Virus record (IMG/VR): IMGVR_UViG_3300045996_001561
Span: 1 to 64,000 of that record
Source of the DNA: a virus
Length of the DNA: 64,000 nucleotides
Strand: one strand, 5' to 3'
The notes beneath the pieces are model-generated. The model saw nothing but the letters and a program-made list of their open reading frames with translations. It made no database searches and was not told where the DNA came from. Made by a program: the position numbers and the translations under genes. Shown one piece after another: positions 39,705 through 48,181 of this stretch. Each line of letters starts with the position of its first letter. Position 1 is the first letter of the stretch.

Positions 39705-39940
39705 GCGACACGGTCGGGAGGGGCAACGCCTATCGATGCTGGCGGGTACGGATGCGCGCCAATCAGGTCTACGAGGCCCACGTCTGGGCCAGCACGACCC
39801 CCGCCGCACAGGAGGCAGGGCAGGCCGCGTATTATGACGATCATGTGATCGAGGTCGATCGGTACCTCGTCGAGATCACGGACGCGACACCTGTCAACGA
39901 GCAGGAGTGCTTTGCCGATGAGAAGCCCATCGGAGGATAG
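39701..39940 (+). CDS. Hypothetical protein, 79 residues
   Basis: ATG overlapping the upstream stop. MSDTVGRGNAYRCWRVRMRA and NQVYEAHVWASTTPAAQEAG give a strand-helix layout, with a beta strand pair near the end (HVIEVDRYLVEITDATP). A truncated copy of its first codons lies at 39482. No family recognised. Confidence 0.74.
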   Translation: MSDTVGRGNAYRCWRVRMRANQVYEAHVWASTTPAAQEAGQAAYYDDHVIEVDRYLVEITDATPVNEQECFADEKPIGG

Positions 39941-39942
39941 CG

Positions 39943-40149
39943 ATGTATCGCACACACGGCGGCGATGTGGCCCAATTGCGTGGGCGCGTGGGGAACCCCT
40001 GTAACAAGATGGGGTTACGCGACTCCGAGGACGAGAAGATCACCCTCCCCATGACCACCCCGGGTATCCACAACGCTTATCGTGATTGCATGACCGAGGA
40101 CTATCTGAAGCAGTGCAAACGCAAGAGGGCCAAGAAGTCAAAGGGTTGA
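39943..40149 (+). CDS. Small basic protein, 68 residues
   Basis: ATG 39943 behind GGAGGATAGCG. MYRTHGGDVAQLRGRVGNPC ends in a very basic tail (DYLKQCKRKRAKKSKG). Three Cys. Its stop overlaps the next promoter. No family recognised. Confidence 0.7.
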   Translation: MYRTHGGDVAQLRGRVGNPCNKMGLRDSEDEKITLPMTTPGIHNAYRDCMTEDYLKQCKRKRAKKSKG

Positions 40150-40201
40150 CAAATACATGCTAGTATGGTAATATCCTCGTAGCTGGGGTGACGGAAGCCC
40201 C
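40146..40201 (+). promoter_or_regulatory. Promoter and leader hairpin of the 40.23 kb pair
   Basis: TTGACA (40146-40151), 17-base spacer ending TATGG, TAATAT (40169-40174). Leader hairpin GGGG/CCCC (40185-40201) with loop TGACGGAAG, then GAAGGAGGAAAC before the GTG. Confidence 0.88.
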
Positions 40202-40224
40202 GAGGACGAGAGAAGGAGGAAACA

Positions 40225-40335
40225 GTGTTCTTTACGGTCAACTTTATGCAGTTCGTCCGATTCATGGGACGGTTCCTGAAGTGGATCCTGATCCTGGCGA
40301 TCATCGTCATCGTGATTGGGAGCCTGTCATGGTAG
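40225..40335 (+). CDS. Mini membrane protein, 36 residues
   Basis: GTG 40225 behind GAAGGAGGAAACA, the first gene after the 40.15 kb promoter. The product VFFTVNFMQFVRFMGRFLKW continues ILILAIIVIVIGSLSW, a membrane helix preceded by an amphipathic aromatic segment. It overlaps the next gene. The strong leader suggests high expression. Confidence 0.68.
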   Translation: MFFTVNFMQFVRFMGRFLKWILILAIIVIVIGSLSW

Positions 40336-41087
40336 CGGCGGCGAAGCGGGGGTGCGGATTTCGGGTTCCCGGCGACATCTACATGGAGTCCGTGGGTGGC
40401 ACGGCAACGGTCGACGACTGTCTGATCGATCCACCCATCCCCATCCCGGCAGGGTTGGAGATCCCGGCCCGTGGTGTCCTGATCATGCAGCGCCCGGGCA
40501 CAGATGGTGATCCGATCTGGGATGTGTACGACCATGTCGGGTCGAACCACTACCCGAACGTGGCCGATTTCGTGGAGGAAACCCGACGCTTCGGGTTGTC
40601 CCGCAAGATCAGCCGCAACGAGAACCTCCATCTGCTCGACGATCGATCGGTGATCATCCTCTGCCATGAGCGGGCCGTGGTGGAGCAGGCCGATTTCATG
40701 TACCAGTTACTCTGGGAGGAGGCCGACGAGTACCCCTCGGCCACCGGGTTGCGCTGCCCACAGCACAAGCACACCCTCGACCAGATGATGGCCGCGCGAC
40801 CGGGTGCCAACACCTGTGCCGGACTCTGGTACGAGATGATCCAGGGCGGGGATGCCTCCTACGATCCCGACAAGCCGCCACGCACGGTGACCCGCGAGGT
40901 CGGATCGACCCGGTACGAGGGGCGCAAGACGCCCGAGGGATTCACGCCACGCTACCGGGAGGGGTTCTTCCTCAGCAGCCGCCTCAGTAATCTCACGGTG
41001 ATCAAGGATCCCGAGGGCGGCGAGGACATCAAGGCGATGCAGAAGGCCAGCCAGAGCAAGCTCACCGTGCGACTGGAGGACTCATGA
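40329..41087 (+). CDS. Conserved-looking phage protein, 252 residues, Cys/His-containing
   Basis: ATG 40329 overlaps the mini-membrane gene. MVAAAKRGCGFRVPGDIYME and a central block (YPNVADFVEETRRFGLSRKI, then LLDDRSVIILCHERAVVEQA) precede GLRCPQHKHTLDQMMA and ANTCAGLWYEMI. The spaced Cys/His residues could bind metal. I do not recognise a family; the block around FGLSRKIS gives the impression of a conserved phage protein, unproven. Confidence 0.75.
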   Translation: MVAAAKRGCGFRVPGDIYMESVGGTATVDDCLIDPPIPIPAGLEIPARGVLIMQRPGTDGDPIWDVYDHVGSNHYPNVADFVEETRRFGLSRKISRNENLHLLDDRSVIILCHERAVVEQADFMYQLLWEEADEYPSATGLRCPQHKHTLDQMMAARPGANTCAGLWYEMIQGGDASYDPDKPPRTVTREVGSTRYEGRKTPEGFTPRYREGFFLSSRLSNLTVIKDPEGGEDIKAMQKASQSKLTVRLEDS

Positions 41088-41094
41088 CGACACG

Positions 41095-41153
41095 TTGACA
41101 ATACCGGGGGTATATGGTAACATGCAACGCAATGGGGAGGAACGGAACCTCCC
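41095..41153 (+). promoter_or_regulatory. Promoter and leader hairpin of the ParB-domain gene
   Basis: TTGACA (41095-41100), 17-base spacer ending TATGG, TAACAT (41118-41123). Leader hairpin GGGAGG/CCTCCC (41135-41153) with exact heptaloop AACGGAA, then CAGGAGGAAACC before the GTG. Confidence 0.9.
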
Positions 41154-41172
41154 ACGCGTACAGGAGGAAACC

Positions 41173-42249
41173 GTGGAACAGGATGCCAGGGACATGGAGA
41201 ATGCGATCACCGAGGCCGAGCAGGAGGCCGAGGCGGGAGCGATCGAGGACGATCAGTTCGTGGAGGCCACCCAGGGGGAGCTTGCCGGACTGATCCCGAG
41301 TGAGATCCCAGAGGGCTTGGCGACGGACTATGCGCCCATCGACAAGTTGCGGCTCGATCCGATAGGCGACCCGCCGACCAAAGGGTTCATCAACAACGTG
41401 CGGCTCCTTGGCATCATCGAGCCGCTGGTGGTTCGGCTCGATGCCGAGGGGTTCTACGAGATCATCGAGGGGCGACGGCGGGCCGAGGCGGCACGCATCC
41501 TCGGCATGCGGTTCGTCCCGGTGGTGGTCGAGACGCGGAGCAGCGCGAACGATCTGGTGCTTGCCCTCGCGGCCAACTACCAACGCTCCCCGAACTTCAT
41601 CGGGGATGCGCGCAACGTCGTCAGGCTCTTGGAGCATTCCAGTGAGCATCAGGTGGCAGCCGCCACGGGGATGGCGATCCCCCAGGTGCGGGCCGCGCGG
41701 GATATGATCACCCGACTCCACCCGAAGCTCGTCGAGGCGGCGGAAACCGGCCATATGGCGAAATGGGCCTCGACTCACGCGGCACGGCTACCGATGCCTG
41801 CCCAGGAGCGATTGCTGGCCGACCTGCAGGAGCGGTTGCAGCACGATCCCAAGGCCAAGATCACCGACCAGCACGTCATCGAGGCGCGGAATGCCGGTCG
41901 GGATGTGGCGAAGGCGACCCTTCCGGCCAGCATGTTCGACCGGGAGGGTGGGGATGCGGTCGACCCGGTGCTATACGGGGATGCAACGGCTGAGGATCTG
42001 GAAGAGGAATTCGCGGAAGGATTGACGGCCGTCGCGGAGCAGGCGCGATCAGAGCTTGCGACGCACCCGGACAATGGGGCAAAGCCCACCAAGATCAGCC
42101 GCGAGGATCGGGTGGCGAATGCGGTCAGTCTCCTGCAGCAGGCGCGCAAGGAACTGATGGCCATCAAGGGACGCAGCGAGGATCAGCAACAGGTGGTGAT
42201 CTTCATCGACGACGAGTTGCTGCCCCGGTTGCTGCAGCCGGTCAGCTAG
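41173..42249 (+). CDS. ParB-like DNA-binding/partition protein
   Basis: GTG 41173 behind GGAGGAAACC. A 358-residue protein. After an acidic 50-residue lead, the ParB N-terminal domain shows YAPIDKLRLDP, IIEPLVVRLDAEGFYEIIEG and RRRAEAARILGMRFVPVVV; the GRRR box is the arginine motif that binds CTP in ParB. An HTH-like region follows (ALAANYQRSPNFIGDARNVV, VAAATGMAIPQVRAARDM). The C-terminus is helical and acidic. No ParA is seen in the window. It may act in replication, transcription or partition. Confidence 0.9.
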   Translation: MEQDARDMENAITEAEQEAEAGAIEDDQFVEATQGELAGLIPSEIPEGLATDYAPIDKLRLDPIGDPPTKGFINNVRLLGIIEPLVVRLDAEGFYEIIEGRRRAEAARILGMRFVPVVVETRSSANDLVLALAANYQRSPNFIGDARNVVRLLEHSSEHQVAAATGMAIPQVRAARDMITRLHPKLVEAAETGHMAKWASTHAARLPMPAQERLLADLQERLQHDPKAKITDQHVIEARNAGRDVAKATLPASMFDREGGDAVDPVLYGDATAEDLEEEFAEGLTAVAEQARSELATHPDNGAKPTKISREDRVANAVSLLQQARKELMAIKGRSEDQQQVVIFIDDELLPRLLQPVS

Positions 42250-42272
42250 GCTAGCATCGCAGGCAAAGAGCA

Positions 42273-42298
42273 GGGGCCGGGAGGGAAGATCCGGCCCC
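42273..42298 (+). terminator. Hairpin after the ParB-domain gene
   Basis: A perfect 8-bp stem GGGGCCGG/CCGGCCCC with a 10-base loop between the ParB gene and the winged-helix gene. There is no new promoter downstream, so it probably attenuates rather than stops transcription. Confidence 0.65.
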
Positions 42299-42358
42299 AT
42301 AGCTCACCCGAGGTAAGGAATGGCGGCTGCCCCTCGGGATTTTGGTGAGGAGGTCACC

Positions 42359-43225
42359 GTGTCTGATCCTACCACAACCACGGGCGATGAACTACTGCGG
42401 ATCTCTGGGCCTCGACCCAAGGGATTCACGATGCTGTATCACGTCATCGCGCGCCCACTGCTGACGGAGCATAGCGCGGTGCTGCGAACCTATGTGGCCC
42501 TCGGGTTGTATAGCAACGTGCAACGCGCGGCCTACCCCTCGATCGATACCATCGCCACGGATATCAACATGGATCCCCGGTCGGTCTACCGCGCCATCGA
42601 CCGATTGGAAACCCTCGGATTGCTCTCAGTCATCCGATCCCCAGGAAAACCGAACCATTATGTCATGCTCTCTCCCGGGGATGATGGGTTCCTGACCCCT
42701 GACACCCGTGTCACGGGTGCTGCGTCAACCCCTGACACCCATGTCACCCCACCCCTGACACCCATGTCACCCGAACAAGACGGTCTGAACAAGAAGAAAG
42801 AATCATCTTCTGCAGAGAAGGAATCCATCAGGGATAATGGGCGCTCGTCTGTGGGCGCGGAAAGCACGACCCCACCCCCTACCCCCGCCCCACAAAAGAA
42901 ATCGACAGATAAACCGATGACCCGATTGGCCCGCGAAGAGGCCGATTCGTACTGGCAGGAGGAACGGGTCAAGCATTTCTTTCTGGAGATCCGCAAGCTC
43001 TACCCGCGCACCCTGGATCGCGGGCAGGAGATGGAGGCGTTCCGAAAGACGGTTGGAGCCAAGATCGTCCAGCACCCTGATCTCGATACGCAGATCTGGA
43101 ACGGGCTGCACGCCTGGATCGCCTACTGGCAGAAGGAGGGAACCGAGACGCGATTCATCCCGCACTTCAGTACGTGGATCAATGGGGAACGATGGGATGC
43201 CAAGCCAACGGGGGTGACAACATGA
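42359..43225 (+). CDS. Winged-helix replication-initiator-like protein
   Basis: GTG 42359 is chosen because GAGGAGGT lies just upstream; ATG 42320 is the longer option. A 288-residue protein. Residues about 25-105 form a winged helix (RTYVALGLYSNVQRAAYPSI then DTIATDINMDPRSVYRAIDR and LETLGLLSVIRSPGK). A long polar linker includes PDTRVTG, PDTHVTP and TPMSPEQ repeats. The C-terminal domain (about 190-288) resembles DnaD/phage O-type helicase-loader regions. Position next to the primase-helicase supports a role in origin recognition or helicase loading. Confidence 0.78.
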   Translation: MSDPTTTTGDELLRISGPRPKGFTMLYHVIARPLLTEHSAVLRTYVALGLYSNVQRAAYPSIDTIATDINMDPRSVYRAIDRLETLGLLSVIRSPGKPNHYVMLSPGDDGFLTPDTRVTGAASTPDTHVTPPLTPMSPEQDGLNKKKESSSAEKESIRDNGRSSVGAESTTPPPTPAPQKKSTDKPMTRLAREEADSYWQEERVKHFFLEIRKLYPRTLDRGQEMEAFRKTVGAKIVQHPDLDTQIWNGLHAWIAYWQKEGTETRFIPHFSTWINGERWDAKPTGVTT

Positions 43226-43509
43226 AATGGTGGGTAGTGACCTTTCCCAATGGGAGCATCGAGGTTGCGGCGGCGAACGCTCCCGATGCCATGTGGCGCG
43301 GCGCGCACGCATGGCCTGCCCTTGACCGGACACCGAGCGAGATCGTGGACAGCATCACCGGCATCAAGCAGATCGGTAACGCACTGAAGTGGATAGGGCC
43401 GCGCGACCCGATCGTCATTGACACCATCCCGAACGGATCGTGGTGGGCCGAGAACAACCCCGTCTCCCCGCGCGAGACGTGGGAACTCCTGACACAGGTG
43501 ATGTCATGA
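43222..43509 (+). CDS. Hypothetical protein, 95 residues
   Basis: ATG overlapping the upstream stop (ATGA). MKWWVVTFPNGSIEVAAANA has a beta-alpha start, then IVDSITGIKQIGNALKWIGP. It lies between the winged-helix gene and the primase-helicase region. No family recognised. Confidence 0.72.
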   Translation: MKWWVVTFPNGSIEVAAANAPDAMWRGAHAWPALDRTPSEIVDSITGIKQIGNALKWIGPRDPIVIDTIPNGSWWAENNPVSPRETWELLTQVMS

Positions 43510-43820
43510 GTCGTCGCAAGGATCGGAATGGGTTTTCCGCCAACCAGTGCAGCCTGTGCGAATCGATCACCTTGACCCTCGGTGATCAGGGCATGGGTGG
43601 TGTCCGCTACTGTCGGGACTGCATCCGCGAGACGCTAGGGTGGCATCAGCTTTCACCCGAGGCCAAGGTCAGTCTGCAGACGCGATTCATCAACGCCTTA
43701 CAGGATCCCGAGTACAAGCGGCAGATGACGATGTGGGGAACCCCAACCCCCGAGGAACGTCAGGCGATCTCCATTGGGGAGAGCCGCTATCGACTTGCCA
43801 CGTCGGAGATGGGACGATGA
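43506..43820 (+). CDS. Zinc-ribbon protein, 104 residues
   Basis: ATG overlapping the upstream stop. NQCSLCESITLTL and VRYCRDCIRETLG form a two-CxxC zinc ribbon in the first 45 residues; the rest is helical (PEAKVSLQTRFINALQDPEY). It overlaps the primase-helicase start by ATGA and is probably a replication accessory protein. Confidence 0.75.
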   Translation: MSRRKDRNGFSANQCSLCESITLTLGDQGMGGVRYCRDCIRETLGWHQLSPEAKVSLQTRFINALQDPEYKRQMTMWGTPTPEERQAISIGESRYRLATSEMGR

Positions 43821-45775
43821 TCACACGACCAGAAGAGGAAGCCGGGATCACCTATGCCGATCTCGATATCGACGTCCGGCACTGCCGCACCGAGGAATGC
43901 AAGACGTGGTGTCCCAAGTGCCGGGACACGCATTCGCCAGGAAAACGCACCCAGAAGGATCTCTCGGTCAACCTCGCACGCGGGGAAGGGAAGTGCCACC
44001 GCTGCCCGTATACCTTCGGCCTCGGAAAAGAGGCCCGAGAACGCGGCCTGACCCCCAGAGTGGTATCTACCCCCCTTTCGCGCCCAAACGCCCCGCAGCG
44101 GCCACGGATTGAAGCGGAGCGGCCCCAAACAGAGGTCATGCCTCCCCGCACTATGCCGGGGTTGCTCCACGATTGGGCCGTCGAGTGGTGCGGACAGCGC
44201 GAGATCCCCGAAGATGTGATGCACCACTTCGGGATCGAGTCCACCGAACGGTGGGAAGAATTCGATCAACCGACGCTGCACTTCCCCTATCGCCTCGACG
44301 GCACCCTCGTCAACATCAAGCACCGCATCCTCCCCAAAGATTTCCGGCAAGAGAAGAAAGCGCTCAGGTCGTGCTTCAACATCGACGCGGCGAATGGTGC
44401 CGAGACGGTAGTGGTTGCCGAGGGGGAGCTTGATGTGATGGCCTGCCATGAGGCCGGGTTCATCGCTATCTCTCCCCCCGATGGTGCGCCAGGACTGATC
44501 CGCGACCCGGTGACAGGTGCCACCACCGGGGTGGCCGAGGTCGGGAACAAGGCGATGGCCTTTCTGGAGCCGCGCAACGCCGAGATCCTCAGTGGCATCA
44601 AGCGGTTCATCATCGCCACCGATGCGGACATGGAGGGGCAAAAGCTGGCCGAGTGGCTGGTTGAGCATTTCGGGGCCGAGCGATGCTGGCAGGTCGCGTG
44701 GCCCGAGGGGGTCAAAGATGCGAATCAGATGCTCGTCGAGCGCGGGACGAAGGCGCTCACCGATCTGATATCCCGGGCGCGGCCGGTCAACCCTCCGGGG
44801 ATCTACACCTTCGAAGATCAGCGCGAGGAAGCCCACTATATCCATCAGCACGGACTCCCCAAGGGACTCTCCACCGGGTGGATCGACTTCGATAGCCTCT
44901 ACACCGTCTGGTCGGGGTCGGTGGTCGTCATCTACGGCGTGCCCAGCCACGGCAAGACCTCCTGGGTCAACAACCTGATCGTCAATCTGGCCCACATCCA
45001 CGACATGAAGTTCGGGGTGTTCTCCCCCGAAGCCGGTCGGCCGGTGATGGCGCTGATGAAGTACGTCCAGATCGCCAACGACCGTCCGCTCCTTCCCGGC
45101 TACGAGCAGCAGATGACTGCCGAGGAACTCGACATCGGCATCGATTGGGTGCGGGATCGCTTCTTCCGCATCGATGCCCCGACCCAAGGTTCCAGCTATA
45201 CCAAGTTCTCCATCCCCGAGATCGTCTCGCGTGGGGAGCAGCTTGCCTTGCGCTCAGGCATTGGTGGCCTCGTCATCGATCCCTGGAACTATCTGCTCCC
45301 GATGCGCCCGGACGGTCAGAGCGACACCGAATACGTGGCGAACTCGATCCTGCAACTGCATGAGTTTGCCGATCGGTATCAGACGACGGTATTCGTGATT
45401 GCTCACCCGACCAAGCAGGACTTCGGGCAGCGGGAGGATGCCGAGGAAACGATGCCGAAGCCCTACTCCATCGCGGGGAGCGCCCACTGGTACAACATGG
45501 CGGATGCGATCCTCGGGGTGCAGCGCAACAAGTACACCGAGCCGATCAACCAGACGACGGTCAAGGTGTGGAAGAACCGCGAAGAAGGGGTCTACGGATC
45601 GCTGGGGGAGTGCTACTTCACCTTCGACGAACGGAGCCGTCGCTTTCATTGCCGTTCCACGCCGATCCCCATCCTGACCGGAACCAATCCCTATCCCGAG
45701 CTACCCGCCTCCCTGCGCGTCAGTCCGATGTCGATCAGCCAGGGGAACACGACCTTTGCCGACGAGCCGTTCTAG
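43817..45775 (+). CDS. DNA primase-helicase (T7 gp4/Twinkle type)
   Basis: A 652-residue bifunctional replisome enzyme. The N-terminal zinc ribbon is HCRTEECKTWCPKCRDTH with CHRCPYTF (residues about 21-66). The TOPRIM primase region has VVVAEGELDVMACHEAG (about 197-213) and FIIATDADMEGQKLAEW (about 260-276). The helicase domain has Walker A IYGVPSHGKTSWVNN (about 372-386), Walker B-like GGLVIDPWNYLLP (about 484-496) and FVIAHPTKQDFG (about 530). It unwinds the fork and primes lagging-strand synthesis. No DNA polymerase is in the window, so host or unseen phage polymerase is implied. Confidence 0.94.
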   Translation: MITRPEEEAGITYADLDIDVRHCRTEECKTWCPKCRDTHSPGKRTQKDLSVNLARGEGKCHRCPYTFGLGKEARERGLTPRVVSTPLSRPNAPQRPRIEAERPQTEVMPPRTMPGLLHDWAVEWCGQREIPEDVMHHFGIESTERWEEFDQPTLHFPYRLDGTLVNIKHRILPKDFRQEKKALRSCFNIDAANGAETVVVAEGELDVMACHEAGFIAISPPDGAPGLIRDPVTGATTGVAEVGNKAMAFLEPRNAEILSGIKRFIIATDADMEGQKLAEWLVEHFGAERCWQVAWPEGVKDANQMLVERGTKALTDLISRARPVNPPGIYTFEDQREEAHYIHQHGLPKGLSTGWIDFDSLYTVWSGSVVVIYGVPSHGKTSWVNNLIVNLAHIHDMKFGVFSPEAGRPVMALMKYVQIANDRPLLPGYEQQMTAEELDIGIDWVRDRFFRIDAPTQGSSYTKFSIPEIVSRGEQLALRSGIGGLVIDPWNYLLPMRPDGQSDTEYVANSILQLHEFADRYQTTVFVIAHPTKQDFGQREDAEETMPKPYSIAGSAHWYNMADAILGVQRNKYTEPINQTTVKVWKNREEGVYGSLGECYFTFDERSRRFHCRSTPIPILTGTNPYPELPASLRVSPMSISQGNTTFADEPF

Positions 45776-45778
45776 GGG

Positions 45779-45841
45779 TTGACATACCCGCGATGATGTG
45801 GTACTATGCTCCCGGGTTGGAATACGGAGCCGCCCGGGAGC
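45779..45841 (+). promoter_or_regulatory. Promoter and leader of the 45.86 kb operon
   Basis: TTGACA (45779-45784), 17-base spacer ending GTGG, TACTAT (45802-45807). GCTCCCGGG (45808-45816) pairs with CCCGGGAGC (45833-45841); the loop includes ATACGGAGCC. The transcript probably starts inside the 5' arm, so the DNA dyad may matter as much as the RNA stem. Confidence 0.82.
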
Positions 45842-45855
45842 GACTCGGAGGAACG

Positions 45856-47070
45856 ATGAAGCGTCTGACGGATTACTTCAGCGACCTGCCCACGGCGCTG
45901 GCCGATGGCAACTACCCGTTCGCGGAGTTCATGGAGCGTGCCCCGGATCCAGACAAGACGCGTGACTATTTCCTGTCTGCGCTTGAGGAGCGGACGACGC
46001 TCGACATCACGGACATGATGGAGGTTCTTGTCACGGGCCAGATGCTCAGTATGAACTTCAAGGGCATGACCGGATGCGTCCCACCCTGGTTCTCCACCCT
46101 GACGGAGTGGGCGCTCCCCGAGAGCGATCACGATCTGAACGTCCGCATCAAGGAGGTCGTGAACTTCCCGGTGCGCCGCTGGGGCACCCTCACGGTGGGC
46201 ATGACCGCCAGCCAGATGGTGCATCTCATGCGGCGTCCCGACAACACCATCGATCGTGACGAGATGACCACCCTCCCGAAGCTCTCTCCGGACGAGATCG
46301 CTGAGGCATTTCGGGAAGAGCATCCGATCATGCAGCGGCACAGCCACGACGTTGCCGCGAATATCGGGTGGTACCTCCTGATGTATCCCTTCATCCGTAC
46401 CAACCGGGGGATGCTGGGGCCACTCTACGAGGTTCACACCGTCCTCGATCACGACGGCAAGCCGCTGGTATTGCCGCACATAGAGGGTGATTACCTGAAG
46501 TGGGAAAAGGACGACACATCGCACGTCGCCATCTGGAACGAGTGGACGTCCTCTGCGCCCCTCGGTCGGGCGATCTTCAGCGGGAACACCCTCCACACCC
46601 CGAACGATCGATCGGTGATCGCCTTCTCCACGGTGTTCGTGATGCCGACGCTGCACGCCTTTGAGCTTGCCAACTACCGCAACATCCGCCCTCGCCCGGT
46701 GGAGCCACGCTACGCCTCCCGGCAGGAGCGAAGGGATGCCGAGCGGCGTGGCGACCCGCCGCTGACCAAGTACCACATTCTGGAGATCCTCCCGGCCGGG
46801 TCGACGAACGCCAAGCTGGCCCGACCGCTGGGGGAGGTCATGCGCGAGATGCCGCTGCACGCCGTGCGACGGCACAAGCGGGTCTACACGAAAGAGGCTC
46901 CCCTCTTTGGGAGGTTTGGGGATCCCCGCTACTACGGCACCTTCTGGATCGCTCCCCACACCCGGGGCGACCGGGAGAAGGGCGTGGTGCAGAAGGACTA
47001 CATCGAGACGGCACGAACGGTGGAGATTGCCGAGGCGGATCGCCACGGCATCACCCCGGTCATCGCCTGA
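45856..47070 (+). CDS. Hypothetical protein, 404 residues
   Basis: ATG 45856 behind CGGAGGAACG. MKRLTDYFSDLPTALADGNY starts an alpha/beta protein with LEERTTLDITDMMEVLVTGQ, PLGRAIFSGNTLHTPNDRSV, AFSTVFVMPTLHAFELANYR and a basic C-terminal third (ASRQERRDAERRGDPPLTKY). It is the largest non-assigned gene of the right arm, with its own promoter. No family recognised; it is conceivably an early regulator or nucleotide enzyme, but no active-site motif is visible. Confidence 0.75.
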   Translation: MKRLTDYFSDLPTALADGNYPFAEFMERAPDPDKTRDYFLSALEERTTLDITDMMEVLVTGQMLSMNFKGMTGCVPPWFSTLTEWALPESDHDLNVRIKEVVNFPVRRWGTLTVGMTASQMVHLMRRPDNTIDRDEMTTLPKLSPDEIAEAFREEHPIMQRHSHDVAANIGWYLLMYPFIRTNRGMLGPLYEVHTVLDHDGKPLVLPHIEGDYLKWEKDDTSHVAIWNEWTSSAPLGRAIFSGNTLHTPNDRSVIAFSTVFVMPTLHAFELANYRNIRPRPVEPRYASRQERRDAERRGDPPLTKYHILEILPAGSTNAKLARPLGEVMREMPLHAVRRHKRVYTKEAPLFGRFGDPRYYGTFWIAPHTRGDREKGVVQKDYIETARTVEIAEADRHGITPVIA

Positions 47071-47084
47071 GAGGGAGAGAGCAT

Positions 47085-47474
47085 TTGCCACCTGTCAACA
47101 TCAGCCTTGATGCGGCGCTGCGGGAGCGCGACGATATTTTGACGCGCATGGATAGCGAGGCGGCGAAGGCGTACATCGTCACGCACGGGGGGAAGGTTCC
47201 GAGGGAGAACCTCGATTGGGAGAAGGTGTTGCATCTGGCACGCCTGGAAGTCACGACCCTTCCCGGGGAGGTGCGTTCGGAAAGCCGCGTCTGGCTTGCC
47301 CGAAACGGCGCGCAGTCGATCATGACCCTTGGCCCCGATAGCCCGTACGTCACGGCCGTGCTTGATCTGATCTTCCCCGCCGCGCTCACCGATGCCTACA
47401 TCGCGGAGATGGAGAAATCCCAGCGCCACCCGTATCCCGGCAATCCTCTTGTCTCCAACGGAGGGACGGTGTGA
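47085..47474 (+). CDS. Hypothetical protein, 129 residues
   Basis: Likely TTG start at 47085 behind GAGGGAGAGAGC. The product PPVNISLDAALRERDDILTR is helical (DSEAAKAYIVTHGGKVPREN, YVTAVLDLIFPAALTDAYIA). No family recognised. Coupled to the next gene by GTGTGA overlap. Confidence 0.68.
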   Translation: MPPVNISLDAALRERDDILTRMDSEAAKAYIVTHGGKVPRENLDWEKVLHLARLEVTTLPGEVRSESRVWLARNGAQSIMTLGPDSPYVTAVLDLIFPAALTDAYIAEMEKSQRHPYPGNPLVSNGGTV

Positions 47475-47842
47475 TCGTCGTCACGGTTGAACTGTGGCCC
47501 TACGGCATCGAGGGATTGAAGCGCCACCTGGGAACGGCCCGGATCTGGAACGACACCACGGGCGATCCCAAAACAGGGAACTACCAGATCGAACTCCTTG
47601 GTCGCATGGAGTCGAGTGATTACCGGGGGTATCCTGGGATGCACGCAAACCCCGATTGGGGGAGCGACGAGGTCTCGGAGGAAGATCTGATGGTGACCCT
47701 GTCGAAGTGGGGTCGACCGGATCAGGTCTGGAAGAAAGGAGAGGTCAAAGGATTTCCTCGCACCCGCCTTGGGGCGTGGGACTTGCTCTATCTGGCTCTC
47801 CGCAACATTGTCGGGAGCCGCAACAGGGAGGTCGGGTCATGA
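47471..47842 (+). CDS. Hypothetical protein, 123 residues
   Basis: GTG overlapping the upstream stop. IVVTVELWPYGIEGLKRHLG and TARIWNDTTGDPKTGNYQIE give a beta-rich start, then acidic loops and a helix (AWDLLYLALRNIVGS). No family recognised. It directly precedes a secreted lytic protein. Confidence 0.7.
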   Translation: MIVVTVELWPYGIEGLKRHLGTARIWNDTTGDPKTGNYQIELLGRMESSDYRGYPGMHANPDWGSDEVSEEDLMVTLSKWGRPDQVWKKGEVKGFPRTRLGAWDLLYLALRNIVGSRNREVGS

Positions 47843-48168
47843 TTCGTCGCGCAATCGTGGCGGCATGGATGGTGGTGGTGTTCCTGGGCGGGCAGGCAAG
47901 CGCCCAAGGGTACAGTTACGAGCAGGCCATCTACGACGCCTGTGCCCGCTACGGGTGCAACGGCGATCAGTTGGTGCGGGTGATGTACTGCGAGAGCGGC
48001 GGCAACCCCTATGCGGTCGGCCCGAACGGGGAGCGCGGTCTGTTCCAGTACCACCCCTATGGACACAACCCGGCAGCGGCCTGGGTCGATCCCTACACCC
48101 AGATCGACATTGCGGCGCGGGAGTGGGCCGCAGGACTTGGCTATCTCTGGGTGTGCCAGGGCTGGTAG
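47839..48168 (+). CDS. Secreted transglycosylase-like (SLT) protein
   Basis: A 109-residue protein overlapping the upstream stop. A Sec signal (MIRRAIVAAWMVVVFLGGQA then SAQG) is followed by a lysozyme-like core: LVRVMYCESGGNPYAVGPNG (catalytic Glu in CESGGNP) and ERGLFQYHPYGHNPAAAWVD, then IAAREWAAGLGYLWVCQGW. The E-S-G-x-x-x-x-x-x-G-x-x-G-L-F-Q pattern is that of transglycosylase/lysozyme folds cutting peptidoglycan. Export by signal peptide suggests a secreted endolysin (SAR-like or Sec-dependent) or a host-wall remodelling enzyme. Confidence 0.85.
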   Translation: MIRRAIVAAWMVVVFLGGQASAQGYSYEQAIYDACARYGCNGDQLVRVMYCESGGNPYAVGPNGERGLFQYHPYGHNPAAAWVDPYTQIDIAAREWAAGLGYLWVCQGW

Positions 48169-48181
48169 GAGGAATACGTCG

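Larger units (their letters stand above)
39276..39711 (+). repeat. 219-base tandem duplication with a broken gene start at the junction
   Basis: The copies begin at about 39276 and 39495. They share the mini-membrane gene end (CGATCATTGGGCTTGTCGCA versus a close variant), the GACGGAGGGAG ribosome site, a whole 53-residue gene (39324 and 39543, offset exactly 219) and ATGAGCGACAC of the following gene (39482 and 39701). In copy 1 the ATGAGCGACAC runs into the second copy's repeat and stops after 12 codons, a truncated remnant. Confidence 0.8.

Noticed and set aside
43787-47091. Minus-strand frames of 466 and 439 codons opposite the primase-helicase and the 45.86 kb gene
   Set aside because: They mirror genes with clear domains and starts; no promoter or ribosome site lies on the minus strand there.
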